Assembly (NCBI GenBank): GCA_029204225.1
Contig: CM055109.1
Span: 38,328,632 to 38,392,631, forward strand
DNA: 64,000 bases
Origin: Diphasiastrum complanatum
Taxonomy: Eukaryota; Streptophyta; Lycopodiopsida; Lycopodiales; Lycopodiaceae
Reading direction: 5' to 3'
Positions within the stretch are counted from its first letter, which is position 1. Every line of letters starts with the position of its first letter. The notes under the pieces are model-generated. The model worked only from the letters and a program-made list of their open reading frames with translations. It was not told where the DNA came from and searched no databases. Made by a program: the position numbers and the translations under genes. Below, piece after piece: positions 10,248 through 21,114 of the stretch.

Positions 10248-13200
10248 GATCGTACTGATCTTAGATTAAATGCTGCTACAGATACTAATTTTCTAGATTG
10301 AATTCATTCAATTGAGTTCATAACTGATATCTTTGTATCCAATGAGTTTATCCGTAGTTTCAATGTCAATTGTGATGTTAGAAATAGAATTTGATACATG
10401 GATTACATTGAGATCTGTTAGTTGACAAAAGCTTGTCCCTAAAGTTGATGCATCGGTAGGGTTTCGAAGCTTCTCGCTAACATGGAAGGATCAGAATGTA
10501 AGGTTGAACCGTGTTAATTCTTCTATTTAAATCACTGGATCGGGTGTGGATTTGTGCTATCCATCTGATAGGCATGCCAATCATCCAAATGAATGGATTC
10601 TCCAGTTTTTGGGAACAAGAGATAATATCCTATATGGATTATAGGACAACTAGATGATCAGTGGATCTCTAGAATATCAGATAAGACAGTTCAGGGTGTT
10701 TTGGAAGGAAGAGTTGGTGGTATTCAGTAATTTTGGAAAGGAAATTCTAAGACTGTAAAGATCTGATTATCAATGGAGAATTGTAGTACCTAGTCATGAT
10801 ACGGGAAAAAAAAAAACCGTTGATAAAATGTGAGGTATTTTGGGAGATTTTGAGGTTTAATCTAGATCTTAATGTGGTATCTCACTATTTACAAAATCAA
10901 AGAACCTCAAATGTATTTCACACTTTCTTAATTAATCCTTTACTTCTTAGTAATTTCTCGAATATAAGACATCAAACTGGTTTATATGATTATTTCCAAC
11001 ATGAAGTTATTCTTTTAAAAGACTATTATGTTATATAAATTACTACTTGTGTGCATAGACTTGGAATTCAGATAAATTCTAAAGTCAAAGTGTTTCAATT
11101 TCTTAAACCTAAGATATCTCTTTTGCATAAATGGATCTCAGAGAAATGATAGTACTGTCACTTGGGTTGAAAATATTTGAAGGAAAAGTCTTGTTTGTAA
11201 CAGAGTGAACCCTTTTGTGAAATGCACTTATTATTGACTTTTCATGGATTTGGATATTTTCATATGTGATCTTTCCAGTTAACTTTTATAAGAGTTGATA
11301 ATTTCTTTAGAAGGATGGGTGAAGTGATGGGATAAGATTCTATCTGTGGATCTGTTGGTTGAAGAGAATCAGTTGTGGTATAGAAATGAAATTTTTTTCT
11401 GAAAGTAATTTTGAATAGATTCAGAGTAAGATACCTAATTGAAATTTTGCAAATAAGAGAATTTCTCTAGCGATTGTGTGGACAATCTGAAACTGGAGTA
11501 GGTTTGAAATTTGAATCATTGTCTATAAGTAGTACAGTGACAGGTCAAAGGTTACTAATTCCATTCTGATTGGAATAGGAGTAAGTTTGATCAGAATTTA
11601 AGTATAAGAGATTTGTATTGGATCAATCTAATCTTAGTTTGAGTACCAGGATCAAAGAGAGGTTGATTAAGTGGAAGAAATTATGTAATTAGAGATAAGT
11701 TGGATTAAAAAACTATTGAGATGGAATGTTATTCGTCTCAAAGATTTTTCGAATATGTTATTTACTCATGAGAAATAGAAATTTTTTAGTAGCTGAGTTA
11801 CAAGATTCTCGGTGAAATATGTGAGTAACATATGTGAATATTAGAGGAATATGCCAGATGAGAATGTGTTTATGTATTGGGTCATAGTGAGATTATTCAC
11901 ATATGTGCACAATTAATCTTGTATGAATCTACTGTGTATTCCTAGTTACTAGGGTTATTTGGTGCACTTAACCTAGTCAGTAAACATAGACATACAATCA
12001 AGTACAGTTTTGACAGATACTTGTAGAGTTAACAAATCTTTGTGTGGAAGATCTATGGATTAACTTATAAAATAATTTGGATGAGGATCTAAATGTGATG
12101 TCATACTAGTGTAATTGAATTCTTCACATATACATTTAAGATTTCTGAGTCATTGGCAATTAACTTGACTAGTAGATTACTCCAGGATGAAGTTAATCGG
12201 TAAAACGATCATTGTGATGAGGAGTCACCAGAAACTAATGGTTTTAAACTATATTGCTTGTAAGACGCATGGTTAGTGAATCATCAGGATTCATCAGTTA
12301 AAACTACGTGCATTGAATATACAATATTCTTGGGATAGAGTATTCCTTAGTTAAGAAATAGACTCAGCTCATTAGTGATTGTATCTCAAAGCGCTCAATT
12401 GAATTACGAATCATAATGAATCCGAGAATAATAACTAAATTAAAATTCAATAGATCTTTGGATATCTAGATTTAGTGCATGAAGACAGTTATTGATATCA
12501 TTTTGGTATGCTTTATGTCTTTAACTACTTGATGGTTTGGAATTTGATAACTCACATTTTGAGGAATCCACTTTGAGGAATATTCTTATAATCCAGTATC
12601 ATCCTAGTGGAAAAGATTTTGGAATGATTCTTATATGTTTCCTGAGTTGTGTATTAAACATAAACTCCAGTACCCTTTTAGAATTAAGTATGCTTTGAGA
12701 TTCCAGTAAATTATGATTGGGAGTCTAGCTATTTGTCATTGATGGATCATAAATGGATACTTAATCAAAGGATAATTAGAAAATGTGTTGATTCTTAGGT
12801 ATGTTGAGTAATTCCTAGTTCTAATTGAGTTGAGATTTTAGATTAGCACTTTGGAAGTGTAAATATCTTTACTCCAGTATTTTATTGAGTCCTATGGATC
12901 TCACAAGCATTTCTTATTAAGTAAATTGTTTTGACTTGTGTGGAGTTTGCTTACTTTAGTGGATAGTATTCTTCTACAGATTATAGTCTTTGTGTTGTGC
13001 ACAAGTTCAGTCTATATCTCCAGATAATAGGAGACAGTAGAATATATTGAGATTAAGATGGATTGCTTATTTCTTGCATGTGATGCTAGAAAGGGAGCTA
13101 TTAACTTGTTAAAGTAACTACAATACTCTGGATTGAGTTACAATTGTCTGAGTCTTGATGGACTCCTAGAGATTTTAGTTTATTGAATTGTTGTATTTTA

Positions 13201-13610
13201 GAATATCTTGGATATTCTAAGAATATTTGTACCAAGAAACACTATTATCTACAAGAAATTGTGGATAAAATTTAGACTATCAAAACAATGAAATTTCTTT
13301 AGCTTTTGGACTTGACCTCAAAAATAAAGAGTTAATTCACCCCGTGGTCATGTAATTGGGATTACATGAAGGTGATGAACTTTTATTTGGAGAAGATCAA
13401 CCCAGTTGCAATAATTATTGCTTAGTGTATTTTGGGATTTTGAGTTGGTACTCCTGTGTAGAGTCAATAAATCGTAGATTCGTTGCATCTCTGAGTACTT
13501 ATTCAAAATGAGAGATCAAACTAAGGATAATCATTCTTGCTTAAAAGTTGAAAGCTTAAGGAAGAATTTCATGTCTCGTGTTTCCCGTTCTGAGGACAAA
13601 ACCAGATTAA
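10248..13610. other. AT-rich decayed region, probably old gypsy interior
   Basis: About 3.4 kb holds no frame longer than 80 codons and no recognised domain on either strand. Base composition is very AT-rich and looks eroded by C-to-T change, as expected for long-methylated repeats. A purine tract plus LTR at 13611-14099 lies directly downstream, so this is plausibly the interior of that gypsy-type element, read rightwards. That is inference from position only. Confidence 0.4.
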
Positions 13611-13621
13611 GGGGAGAAGAA
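13611..13621 (+). promoter_or_regulatory. Polypurine tract upstream of GYP-E LTR
   Basis: GGGGAGAAGAA directly precedes TGTTATGGCC. It follows a short frame with RSEDKTRLRGEE, the style of a gypsy pol end running into its 3' LTR. Confidence 0.6.
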
Positions 13622-14099
13622 TGTTATGGCCATATTCAGCTAAGGACATGGAATAGTCCTAATATGGTAGGCCGACCCTCTGGTTTTCGAGGTTATTGGT
13701 CATGCTGAGATTTAATTCCATGTCAAGGCCTATTTGTGATTAATTACCTTGAGAGGACCCAGACACTCTAATTGAGACATATGGAGTAGTGCATGTATGT
13801 GTGACAGATGTAGGCAGGAGGACTACCCGAAGAGATGTGACCTATTTATAGTTGACCTGCATGGGGATCGCATGGGTTCATGCACAGGACTCTACTCTCT
13901 ATATAATGAGGTAGGAATTCTCCCGTCGACATATTGGGTTTAGGTTACCAGTTTCTGTCTTCTCCTCTAGCTTTCACATGGCATGGCTTGGGGGCCAGAT
14001 CCAGTTTTGATCTAGGTTTGGTTGGGCAGTTTGACTCCATAGTGTCTCTTATTGTGTTTTCTCCCTATCCTCATCTTAGGAGTTCACCATAGTAGTCTT
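13622..14099 (+). repeat. GYP-E 3' LTR, truncated (probable gypsy)
   Basis: Starts TGTTATGGCC after a polypurine tract, contains a good TATA box (TATATAAT at 13900-13907), and is cut at 14099 by the COP-A LTR. No second copy exists in the window, so the LTR call rests on the tract, the TG start and the promoter. The gypsy assignment is inferred. Confidence 0.55.
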
Positions 14100-14774
14100 T
14101 GTTGGAATTAAGCATCACTCCAACTCACCAGAATTTGAATCTCCAAAATTCGAGTCATTAGAACACAAATCATTTGAGTTCATCCTGTACACCAATATAG
14201 TATGTAAATATATACACACACTCTCCCTCTCCACGACAACTTTGCAGTCTTACTCTCTAAAGTCGATCAACCAACTGGAGCAGAAGCGGGATCGATGATG
14301 AATTCTTTGAGTTCGAGATCTTCGACTACATCCTCTTCGATCACCTACGAACTCAAAGACTTTGAGTTCGAGATCCACATCATCCACACTGCCCTGTCCA
14401 AATGCAGACCACGTCATAGTTCACTTTAGCACTTTTCAGTAACTGCAATATTTCACGCTCGTTGCCCACACAGTCATTGTAACTGCTCCATGTGTATATA
14501 TATATATATATATATAACGGCAACTCACGTAAATGATGATGAGGCAATCTGTGATTATACACATGCAAGTGGAGAACAGTGAATTAGAGTTCTTGCATGA
14601 ACTCGATTGTGTATCTGATTCCATAGGATCAGAGATCTCAGAGAGAGTGAAAGCCATTCAAAAAATAGAGATAGTTAATTAATCTGTAACTAGCTAAGTA
14701 AGATCATTGTACATAGTGCACCATTACTGTGAACCATTCTTGGGCACAGGATTGTGATTTGATCGTTGTATTCA
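14100..14774 (+). repeat. COP-A LTR, plus orientation
   Basis: TGTTGGAATTAAGC...GTTGTATTCA, a near-identical inverted copy of 1021-1690. The flanks (GTCTT left, TCTAA right) do not form a target duplication. The left flank is gypsy-type LTR and the right flank is the tandem array, so the element or region it belonged to was rearranged after insertion. It holds a longer TA run (14494-14516) than its partner. Confidence 0.88.
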
Positions 14775-14981
14775 TCTAAGTCAGATTTACCTACTCACAA
14801 AGCTGCAAGAGTTACTTCCCAAGGAAACTCAAAAAATATTGAAAAAGGTGCATTTGTTTGGGGTGTTTTTGCAAAATTTTAAGATTTTCTTGGAACAAAC
14901 CCTCTCAGACTGGTATGCACTTGTATCTAAGTTGGATTCACTTGCTCACAAAGCTTCAAGGGTTACTTCCCAAGGAGTCCT
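14775..14981 (+). repeat. ~150-bp array units, inverted relative to 6475-7515
   Basis: About 1.5 monomers with the landmarks CTTCCCAAGGAAACTC (near 14815) and CTTCCCAAGGAG (near 14968). They match the array at 6475-7515 in reverse complement. The COP-A LTR interrupts a unit at TCTAAGTCAG. Confidence 0.88.
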
Positions 14982-15912
14982 GATGGAGATAACATCAGAT
15001 ACAAATCAAGATTGGTTGCGAAAAATTTTTCACAGAAATAGTGGGATTGACTACACTGATACTTTCTCACCAGTAGTCAAACCCATGTCAATTCACTTGT
15101 TATTTGCTTATGCAGTGGCTCATAATCTTAAAATTCATATTGTGGATGAGAAAACTGCTTTCTTGCATGCAGAATTAGAAGAAGATTTAGTCATGGATCA
15201 ACCACTTGGTTTTATAAGCCAAGAATATCCAAAATTTGGATGTCACATGAATGAAAGCATCTATGGTTTGAAACAAGTAGCTAGACAGTGGTATAGAGAG
15301 AAGGACGAAGCACTACATTCTTTAGGTTTCGAATCTTTATTCGTCGAGTCGAATGTCTATATCAAACATGTCGAAAGAGAAATTATCATTCTAGCTGTTT
15401 ATGTAGACGACACACTTATCTTCTCAAGAAAAGATAAGTTAATTTTAGATGTTAAAAGAGACATTTCTGGAATATTTGAGATCACTAACCTAGGAGAAGC
15501 AAAAATCTTTCTAGGTTTATAGATCGAAAGAGACTTTGAAGGTGGCAAGTTGTATTTTCACCAACAAAAATATATTCAAAAAATCATTAAAACCTTCAAC
15601 ATGCTCGAATGCAAAGGTGTGCATACTTCCATAATACCTGGAACAATACTCAGTAAGGCAGATTGCCCGCAGACTCTCAAAGAAGAGAAACAAATGGCCA
15701 ATACACCCTATCGAAGGCTGATTGGATCATTGTTGCATCTTGTAGACAACACTACACTTGATATAGCATTTGCAGTATACAAGCTAAGCCAATTTAATCA
15801 GAATCCAAGATTGTTGCATTGGAAAGTTAGCAAAAAGAGTAGTACAATATTTCCAAGAATTGAAAGACTACGTACTATGTTATTCAAAGGAAGTTGAATC
15901 TTACAGTGACGT
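14982..15912 (+). pseudogene. COP-C RT C-terminal half and RNase H start (copia)
   Basis: Coding resumes at DGDNIRYKSRLVAK, continuing the RT that stops at 7516 on the other strand. The long frame includes GIDYTDTFSPVVK, ESIYGLKQVARQWY and the catalytic AVYVDDTLIF. A second frame from 15550 covers the thumb (RRLIGSLLHLVDNTT, FAVYKLSQF). After a shift near 15840, DYVLCYSKEVESYSD begins the RNase H region, which is cut by the COP-D LTR at 15913 and does not resume. The catalytic YVDD is intact. Confidence 0.88.
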
Positions 15913-16694
15913 TGTGAAAAATACAAAACAAGCTTAATAGAGGCCAAACATCTTGTATATAAATAAACACACATGTGTGGAGCCTGTTCTCACGTGTGAA
16001 ATTAGTGTACTTGTCATGTACCATAATCATATAGGTTGTACATATGATTTAATTTAAGTTCTAGTGGCTAAAAAGTACAAAAACTAGTTTTCTAGACATA
16101 TGACACATGGCATCAGTCTATTGCTTGCATGAGCCACATCCTTTGGTTAGGTGTCACATCCCATGTGTAGAGGACAGCTCACATGTTGGGAATAAGCTGA
16201 AGTAGACGAATTTTGACTTCTAGAAGATTTTCAAGTAGATCTCCATATAGAAGGAAAATGGACCAAAAGTGCACAAAATAGAAGGTTTTGTCCAAGTGTC
16301 AGTTTTGCATGACGAATCATCATATGACAAAGCGCCTTCACACATGTGGGATCAGAGGAATGATCAGTACCACGATCTCCCACTTATTGTATATAGAGAG
16401 TCACATTTGGCCATAATCATTGTGAGACACCAATCTTGGTTTTGGAAGCAATTTTGAGTGATTCTCTCCATTTGTCTACATTTGTTTTGATTGTTTTGAG
16501 GTTCTATCAATGTGTACTTGATTTTCAGGTTGGAGTCCATACTCAGACAATGTTTCACACATGTGAAACCAAAAAGTACACCTACCTTCAATTAATGATT
16601 GTTCTTGTTAGGATTTTGTGTCTAGAATTGATCTAGATTGATCTTAGTCTCAAGTAGATTGATAGATCAAGTAATCTGACAACCAATCCCTCTT
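15913..16694 (+). repeat. COP-D LTR, truncated at its right end
   Basis: Starts TGTGAAAAATACAAAAC and matches the LTRs at 26551-27363 and 31015-31847 over about 780 bp. The last ~50 bp (ending TTTTTGCACA in the others) are missing and replaced by a GC-rich segment. It sits inside COP-C RNase H. No interior follows, so it is a truncated solo LTR. Confidence 0.9.
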
Positions 16695-17120
16695 CTGGTC
16701 ATAGTGGTGCCGGAGCGGCGCCGGCGCCGAGAGCGTCAGGGGCGCTGCTGGCGCTCGTAAAGGTAGCTTTACAACATCCACCCCACCTTTATAAAATCTG
16801 ATGTCAGATTAAAGTAAAGGTGTCTCCCAATTAAAATAACTATACATTTAAGCTACTTGGCACAGTACTCAATTTACTGGCCACTTTTTATTAACATTGA
16901 AGCTGGCACACCACAAGTCGGAGGCTCAGATCTTTGTATTGAAAAATTACATAACTTAAAATATCTCTTTTTCTGGGAAAGGCGTAGATTTTATATCGCC
17001 TGCGTAAAACCCAAGAACCTTACTAACTGGTGACAGAGGCGTCTCTTTGAAATGTTCGCCCCTGTCGCTTCTGACTTTCAACTTTGGAACTCCTTTGAGA
17101 TCCTGATTTGTCCTTGATGC
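16695..17120. other. Unassigned; short GC-rich block then AT-rich sequence
   Basis: 16695-16760 is strikingly GC-rich for this window and contains overlapping GCGCCGGCGCC palindromes. The remainder is AT-rich. A 75-codon minus frame at 16956-17183 is not recognised. Confidence 0.4.
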
Positions 17121-17190
17121 ACTTTGTGTTGAGCTCGCTGCTAACGATCTTGTAATTGTAAAGCTAGAATAGGACAAGATCATCTAGTTG

Positions 17191-17199
17191 CTATATAAG
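17191..17199 (+). promoter_or_regulatory. TATA box in COP-E LTR
   Basis: CTATATAAG lies within the LTR, upstream of the microsatellite block; the homologous copy at 48015-48025 has TTATATATG. It is the likely start signal for element transcription. Confidence 0.6.
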
Positions 17200-17300
17200 T
17201 AAATGAGCGATTAGAGATAAGAAGTTGATACTACGTCTACACGACAAAGATCAAACGAATAAAAAAAGGTCTTTATAGTATCTGACTCCTCAAAGTTAGA

Positions 17301-17522
<222 letters not shown>

Positions 17523-17999
17523 AATATTCAGAACTATAGCAATTGACTTGTTTCTCTAAGTAGGATCACACGCTTATCAGCGCAATTGTATTGTGATTTA
17601 ATTGTTGTTATCATAAAATTAAAATTACAGATTTGCTATTGTTCTATCTCATTGCATTCTTGTTGAATGTTCATTAACTCTCACTCTTCTTTCCCAACTA
17701 TCATAAACAAAAAAATGTATGGCTGTCTTTGATGCCTAATTGTCTTTGCATGTCTTTATATCAGAACTTCAGTAAAAGAGTATTGCATGGCTGTCTCAGA
17801 AGCCTAATTGTTTCTGCAATCTCTCTCTATGGTTGTCTACGACACCTAAACTAATACTTTTAATCAACACAATCTGAACAACTCTATCATAACTCTGTTC
17901 TCCAAGTAATCCAAAGACCCTATTATTTCAATAATTGTCATCGTTCTTTATCTCTGTTGGTGTATCTCACTGGGCCTGCACTTAGACGCCCCAACAAAG

Positions 18000-18052
18000 T
18001 AGTATCAGAGCTGATAAGAATACATCCATAGTCCGTCAATGGTATCAGAGCC
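18000..18052 (+). promoter_or_regulatory. Duplicated primer-binding-like sites of COP-E
   Basis: TAGTATCAGAGCT (18000-18012) lies three bases after the LTR end. A second, better match to the tRNA-iMet site, TGGTATCAGAGCC, follows at 18040-18052. Having two copies 40 bp apart is unusual; the true primer site is normally directly next to the LTR. Confidence 0.6.
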
Positions 18053-18637
18053 ACTGCTCCATCAGTTTTATCAGAGACACACATTTTCAACAGGTGTATG
18101 GAATGCAGTATTTTGCATTCTTTTTGTGGCATTAACACAATTTTCTATTGAGTGGGTAATTGAAAAGGTTTGTCCTAAGAAGATTCCCTCCAAAACTTTT
18201 AAAAATCAACTTATTAATAATACAAATCACATTTTTGCATAGAATTATTTTTTCAAGGGTAAGATTTTTGACTTTTTAAAATCTTCAGAATGCACATACA
18301 ATATTGTCAAAAATACATTAGTAAGAAACAATAAAATTATGGCCATTGCAATTTGATATAGTTTTCAAAAATATCACAAACAAAAAATGAACTTCAAATG
18401 CATATAGCTAATGTACTTTTCGTTGAGATTTTGTTATATGTAGTTGCGAAACTCATTAAAAATATTCATATTTTAACTGTCATCTAAATATTTTCAATAC
18501 TTTATAATGATGTTTTAGTTTGCATAAAAACTATCCAATAAAAAACTTTCATAACAAGTTAATTTATCTAAACGCACAATAGTGCATAAAACATAACTTT
18601 TTATAAATCTAAGAACAAGCTCATGAAGCATAATATC
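18053..18637. other. Unassigned AT-rich sequence
   Basis: Nothing is recognised. It lies between the COP-E leader and the exon-like block on the minus strand, and could be intron or 3' flank of that block. Confidence 0.4.
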
Positions 18638-18759
18638 TCAAATATATCTTTGTGAATCTAACACAAATAAAATCTTGATTTTAAAATTTGGCACTTGCCA
18701 GTGAAATATAAGTATCCAATAACATAAGCCTGCCAATAACATATATGTCTGCCAAACAA

Positions 18760-19128
18760 TTAACATAATAGTAAAAGTATCAAGCAATATCCAGCAACAT
18801 ATCGGTAATGCCTTCTCGGCTGATTGAGAGGCTTGTCCCTCTTCAAAGACATCAATAGCCCTCTCAGTATAATCTTGAGGGGGCTCAATAATATCATCTC
18901 TCAACCCAACTAGCTCCCCTTCTTCATTTAGAAGTGGGGGAACCGGTTCCGATGAGGCACTTTGGAACCTCTCACTATTGTCGACAGCTCGAGCCCCAAC
19001 TTCACGATCTTCATCTGGAAGTTCTCGAATAGCAACCACTCTCATCTCAATGTAGGTTGCCTGGATTTCATCCACTTCAATAGCTATGCAATTCCTGTTT
19101 TTCTTGAGGGCACAACATGTGGTAGTAC
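18760..19128 (-). pseudogene. Candidate host exon C
   Basis: Read on the minus strand, a clean acceptor (CCAAATGTAG) ends at 19129 and an open frame follows. It contains IQATYIEMRVVAIREL and an acidic stretch (EEGELVGLRDDIIEPP). Codon use is balanced and there are no stops for about 120 codons, unlike the retroelement debris around it. The frame stays open to 18638, but the part past about 18770 is hydrophobic and AT-rich and is probably intron. The product is not recognised. Confidence 0.4.
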
Positions 19129-19288
19129 CTACATTTGGAAGTAAATAAGAGAATAAGTGGCAGCCCAGTGCACGCTCAAGATTTGTTTTGTTTCTACATA
19201 TATACTACCATATTAGCATTCAGACTGACATTTTCAAACATCAACTACATCAAAATAAATATCACAATATATATTTAAAATGACAAAC

Positions 19289-19377
19289 CAGACAAGGTGC
19301 TCAATAGCATGACATGTGGTTTTCAGAGATGCAGTCATTGATGATGATTGAGTCAAACTATGAAAAATCACACATCT
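19289..19377 (-). pseudogene. Candidate host exon B
   Basis: Bounded on the minus strand by an acceptor-like TTTATAG and a donor-like CTG|GTTTGT. The 89-bp segment is open in one frame (HSLTQSSSMTASLKTT). It lies between exons A and C in the same orientation. The call rests on spacing and splice-like ends only. Confidence 0.3.
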
Positions 19378-19411
19378 CTATAAAAAAAATGTTGTCAAGG
19401 CAGCAAAATAA

Positions 19412-19753
19412 TTAACCAGCTTGGTAATTTGAGGGTACGAAAATGGTTTTCCATCATTAATTGAGCCAAACATTCTGAAACCATACGGAATATCTCAATA
19501 GCAAGAGTATATTCATGCTTTGGGATATCATCTAGCAGTTTTGATATATCACAACAGACAACTCGATAAGTAAATGTCCTCATCAGATGCGAAAGACATG
19601 TGAAGGTCTTATAATCCTTTGACAATGGTGGGAGGAAATCTCTCAATTGAATCCTCATTTGCTCTTCTTTATGTGATAAACAATTTGGAGGGCAATCCAA
19701 GTCCAGCCTTGGCTTTTTTCGGCTGTAATTCTGTAATAGCATTTTAAAACCTG
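19412..19753 (-). pseudogene. Candidate host exon A
   Basis: An acceptor-like AATGTTCAG ends at 19754 on the minus strand and is followed by about 114 open codons. These include RKKPRLDLDCPPN, DFLPPLSKDYKTF and EIFRMVSECLAQLM, a helical Leu-rich protein segment with no retroelement motif. The GYP-F LTR begins 100 bp upstream at 19855, so any earlier exons would lie beyond that 12-kb insertion or are lost. The function is unknown, and it may be a captured fragment rather than a resident gene. Confidence 0.4.
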
Positions 19754-20019
19754 AACATTTATAACATAACATTAATATTTTAAAATTAGATGCTTAACTT
19801 ATAATTCTAAAAAGCCAATTTTTTTTTTGATAACGCTTTGGTTGAGTTGCTTGTTGTTAGCAACTGTGCAAACACAGAGAAAATATATATATATTAAAAA
19901 AAAAAATTAAACTTCGTGGCATGTGTTTTGTAAGCCTACATATGAGTATTTGCCAATAAACTTCTACTATGGCATGTGTTTTGTAAGTCCATGGGTAGAA
20001 GCTCAAAATAATCAAATAA

Positions 20020-20150
20020 CTTAAAACTTAGGATTAGAACTTAGACTTAAGAAATTTAAGCTTATAAATATTTGTCTTAAGTTATCTTAAGTTTCAAGTT
20101 AGAAGCCTTTAAAGTTCTAAGTCCTAAGTTAGGAGTTCTAGAATGGCTAG
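20020..20150 (+). repeat. Cluster of AACTTAAG/CTTAAGTT motifs in GYP-F LTR
   Basis: Within 130 bp, short direct and inverted versions of AACTTAGGACTTAGAACTT and CTTAAGTT recur about ten times, just upstream of the TATA box. The position suggests enhancer-like repeats; no factor is assigned. Confidence 0.5.
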
Positions 20151-20200
20151 TTTTAAATTAATCCCATAAGTTAGTGAATACTTATGGATGACCCTCCTTG

Positions 20201-20210
20201 CTATAAAAGG
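20201..20210 (+). promoter_or_regulatory. TATA box in GYP-F LTR
   Basis: CTATAAAAGG, a near-consensus plant TATA box, lies about 350 bp into the LTR and downstream of the CTTAAG motif cluster. Confidence 0.7.
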
Positions 20211-20650
20211 AGAGGTATTTGCCATGTACACAACACTTTTGAGATTAAGCTTATTATGCTTCTCTATTTTGAGATTATCATTCTATTTCATTTGTGTTCC
20301 CTTTGGGAAGGTGCATAGCTTGAGGGAAGGTGCTCGGGCCTCCTCTTGTCTCCTTCTCATTGGTGTGTGTATTGTGGCATGTGTTTATTTGTTGATTATC
20401 TAGTTAGCCACAATCTATTATTTCTATCTCCCTTTTGGGTGTTAAATTAGAATCTAGCTTAGTGAACTTGCTACTTGGGTAACACTTTGCAAGGATTTTA
20501 TTGCTTGTTATCTTAGTTAGTTTATTTCAGTTCTGAGCACTAGTTGGAAAAGCCTTAGTGCTTCCATTCTTGTTTGCTTATTTCCCTTTGAAAGCTTTGG
20601 TAGGTTCTTAAAACGGTGGACGATCCTCTCTACACTATACTACACCCGTG

Positions 20651-21114
20651 AGTAGATCTACCCATTGAGGCTAGATCGTCCTCCAGCAGCTCCGCAAATT
20701 CTATCTAAGTGATTTAGCCTGTTTTCTGTCAAAAAATCACCTTTTTCACTATTTTCCTAGTCTACTAGCAAAACCTCAGCATTGGAAATCGCCAGTGATA
20801 CCACGAAATCGCCCATAGTGAGCACAATTTCTTTGTACACTCTGCGAAATCTATCCCCAAAAAATTCTCAAAAAAACATCAAAAATCAGTATCTTGATAG
20901 AAAGCACCTCCTGTCAAAATTCGTGAGCACTGTAGTTGGATTCATCTGATTGTCCACGATTTCTAGGCCTGTCCACGAATTCTATTACTGCACAAAAGTT
21001 CAATTTTTACCCAAACTTCTCCATTATGCAAGAAAACTGCCCTTTTTGACTTTTTTGCCAAGTACAGTACTGCCTTGATCATCTGTACTGTTACCCTATT
21101 CCTCATACTGCATC
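20651..21114 (+). other. GYP-F leader
   Basis: No frame is seen. The phrase CACGAATTCT and phrases like TCCGCAAATT recur here and again downstream of pol at 25310-25640, so the leader and the 3' untranslated region share short repeated segments. Confidence 0.45.

Larger units (their letters stand above)
19855..20650 (+). repeat. GYP-F 5' LTR (gypsy), right edge approximate
   Basis: TGTTAGCAACTGTGCAAACACAG at 19855 recurs at 32279 (TGTTAACAACTG...) for about 110 bp, giving the LTR start. It contains a strong TATA box at 20201. The motif GAAGGTGCTCGGGCCTCC at about 20326-20345 resembles the hairpins at 5.5-5.9 kb. No standard primer site was identified, so the right edge near 20650 is an estimate. 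Confidence 0.7.

Noticed and set aside
16269-16591. Conserved 62-75 codon frames on both strands, also at 26889-27211
   Set aside because: They lie inside COP-D LTR copies; conservation reflects LTR identity, not protein selection, and the third LTR (31380-31560) breaks them.
16956-17183. Possible copia integrase piece (KVRSDRGEHF)
   Set aside because: Only a short resemblance to LRSDNGGEF, without flanking integrase motifs.
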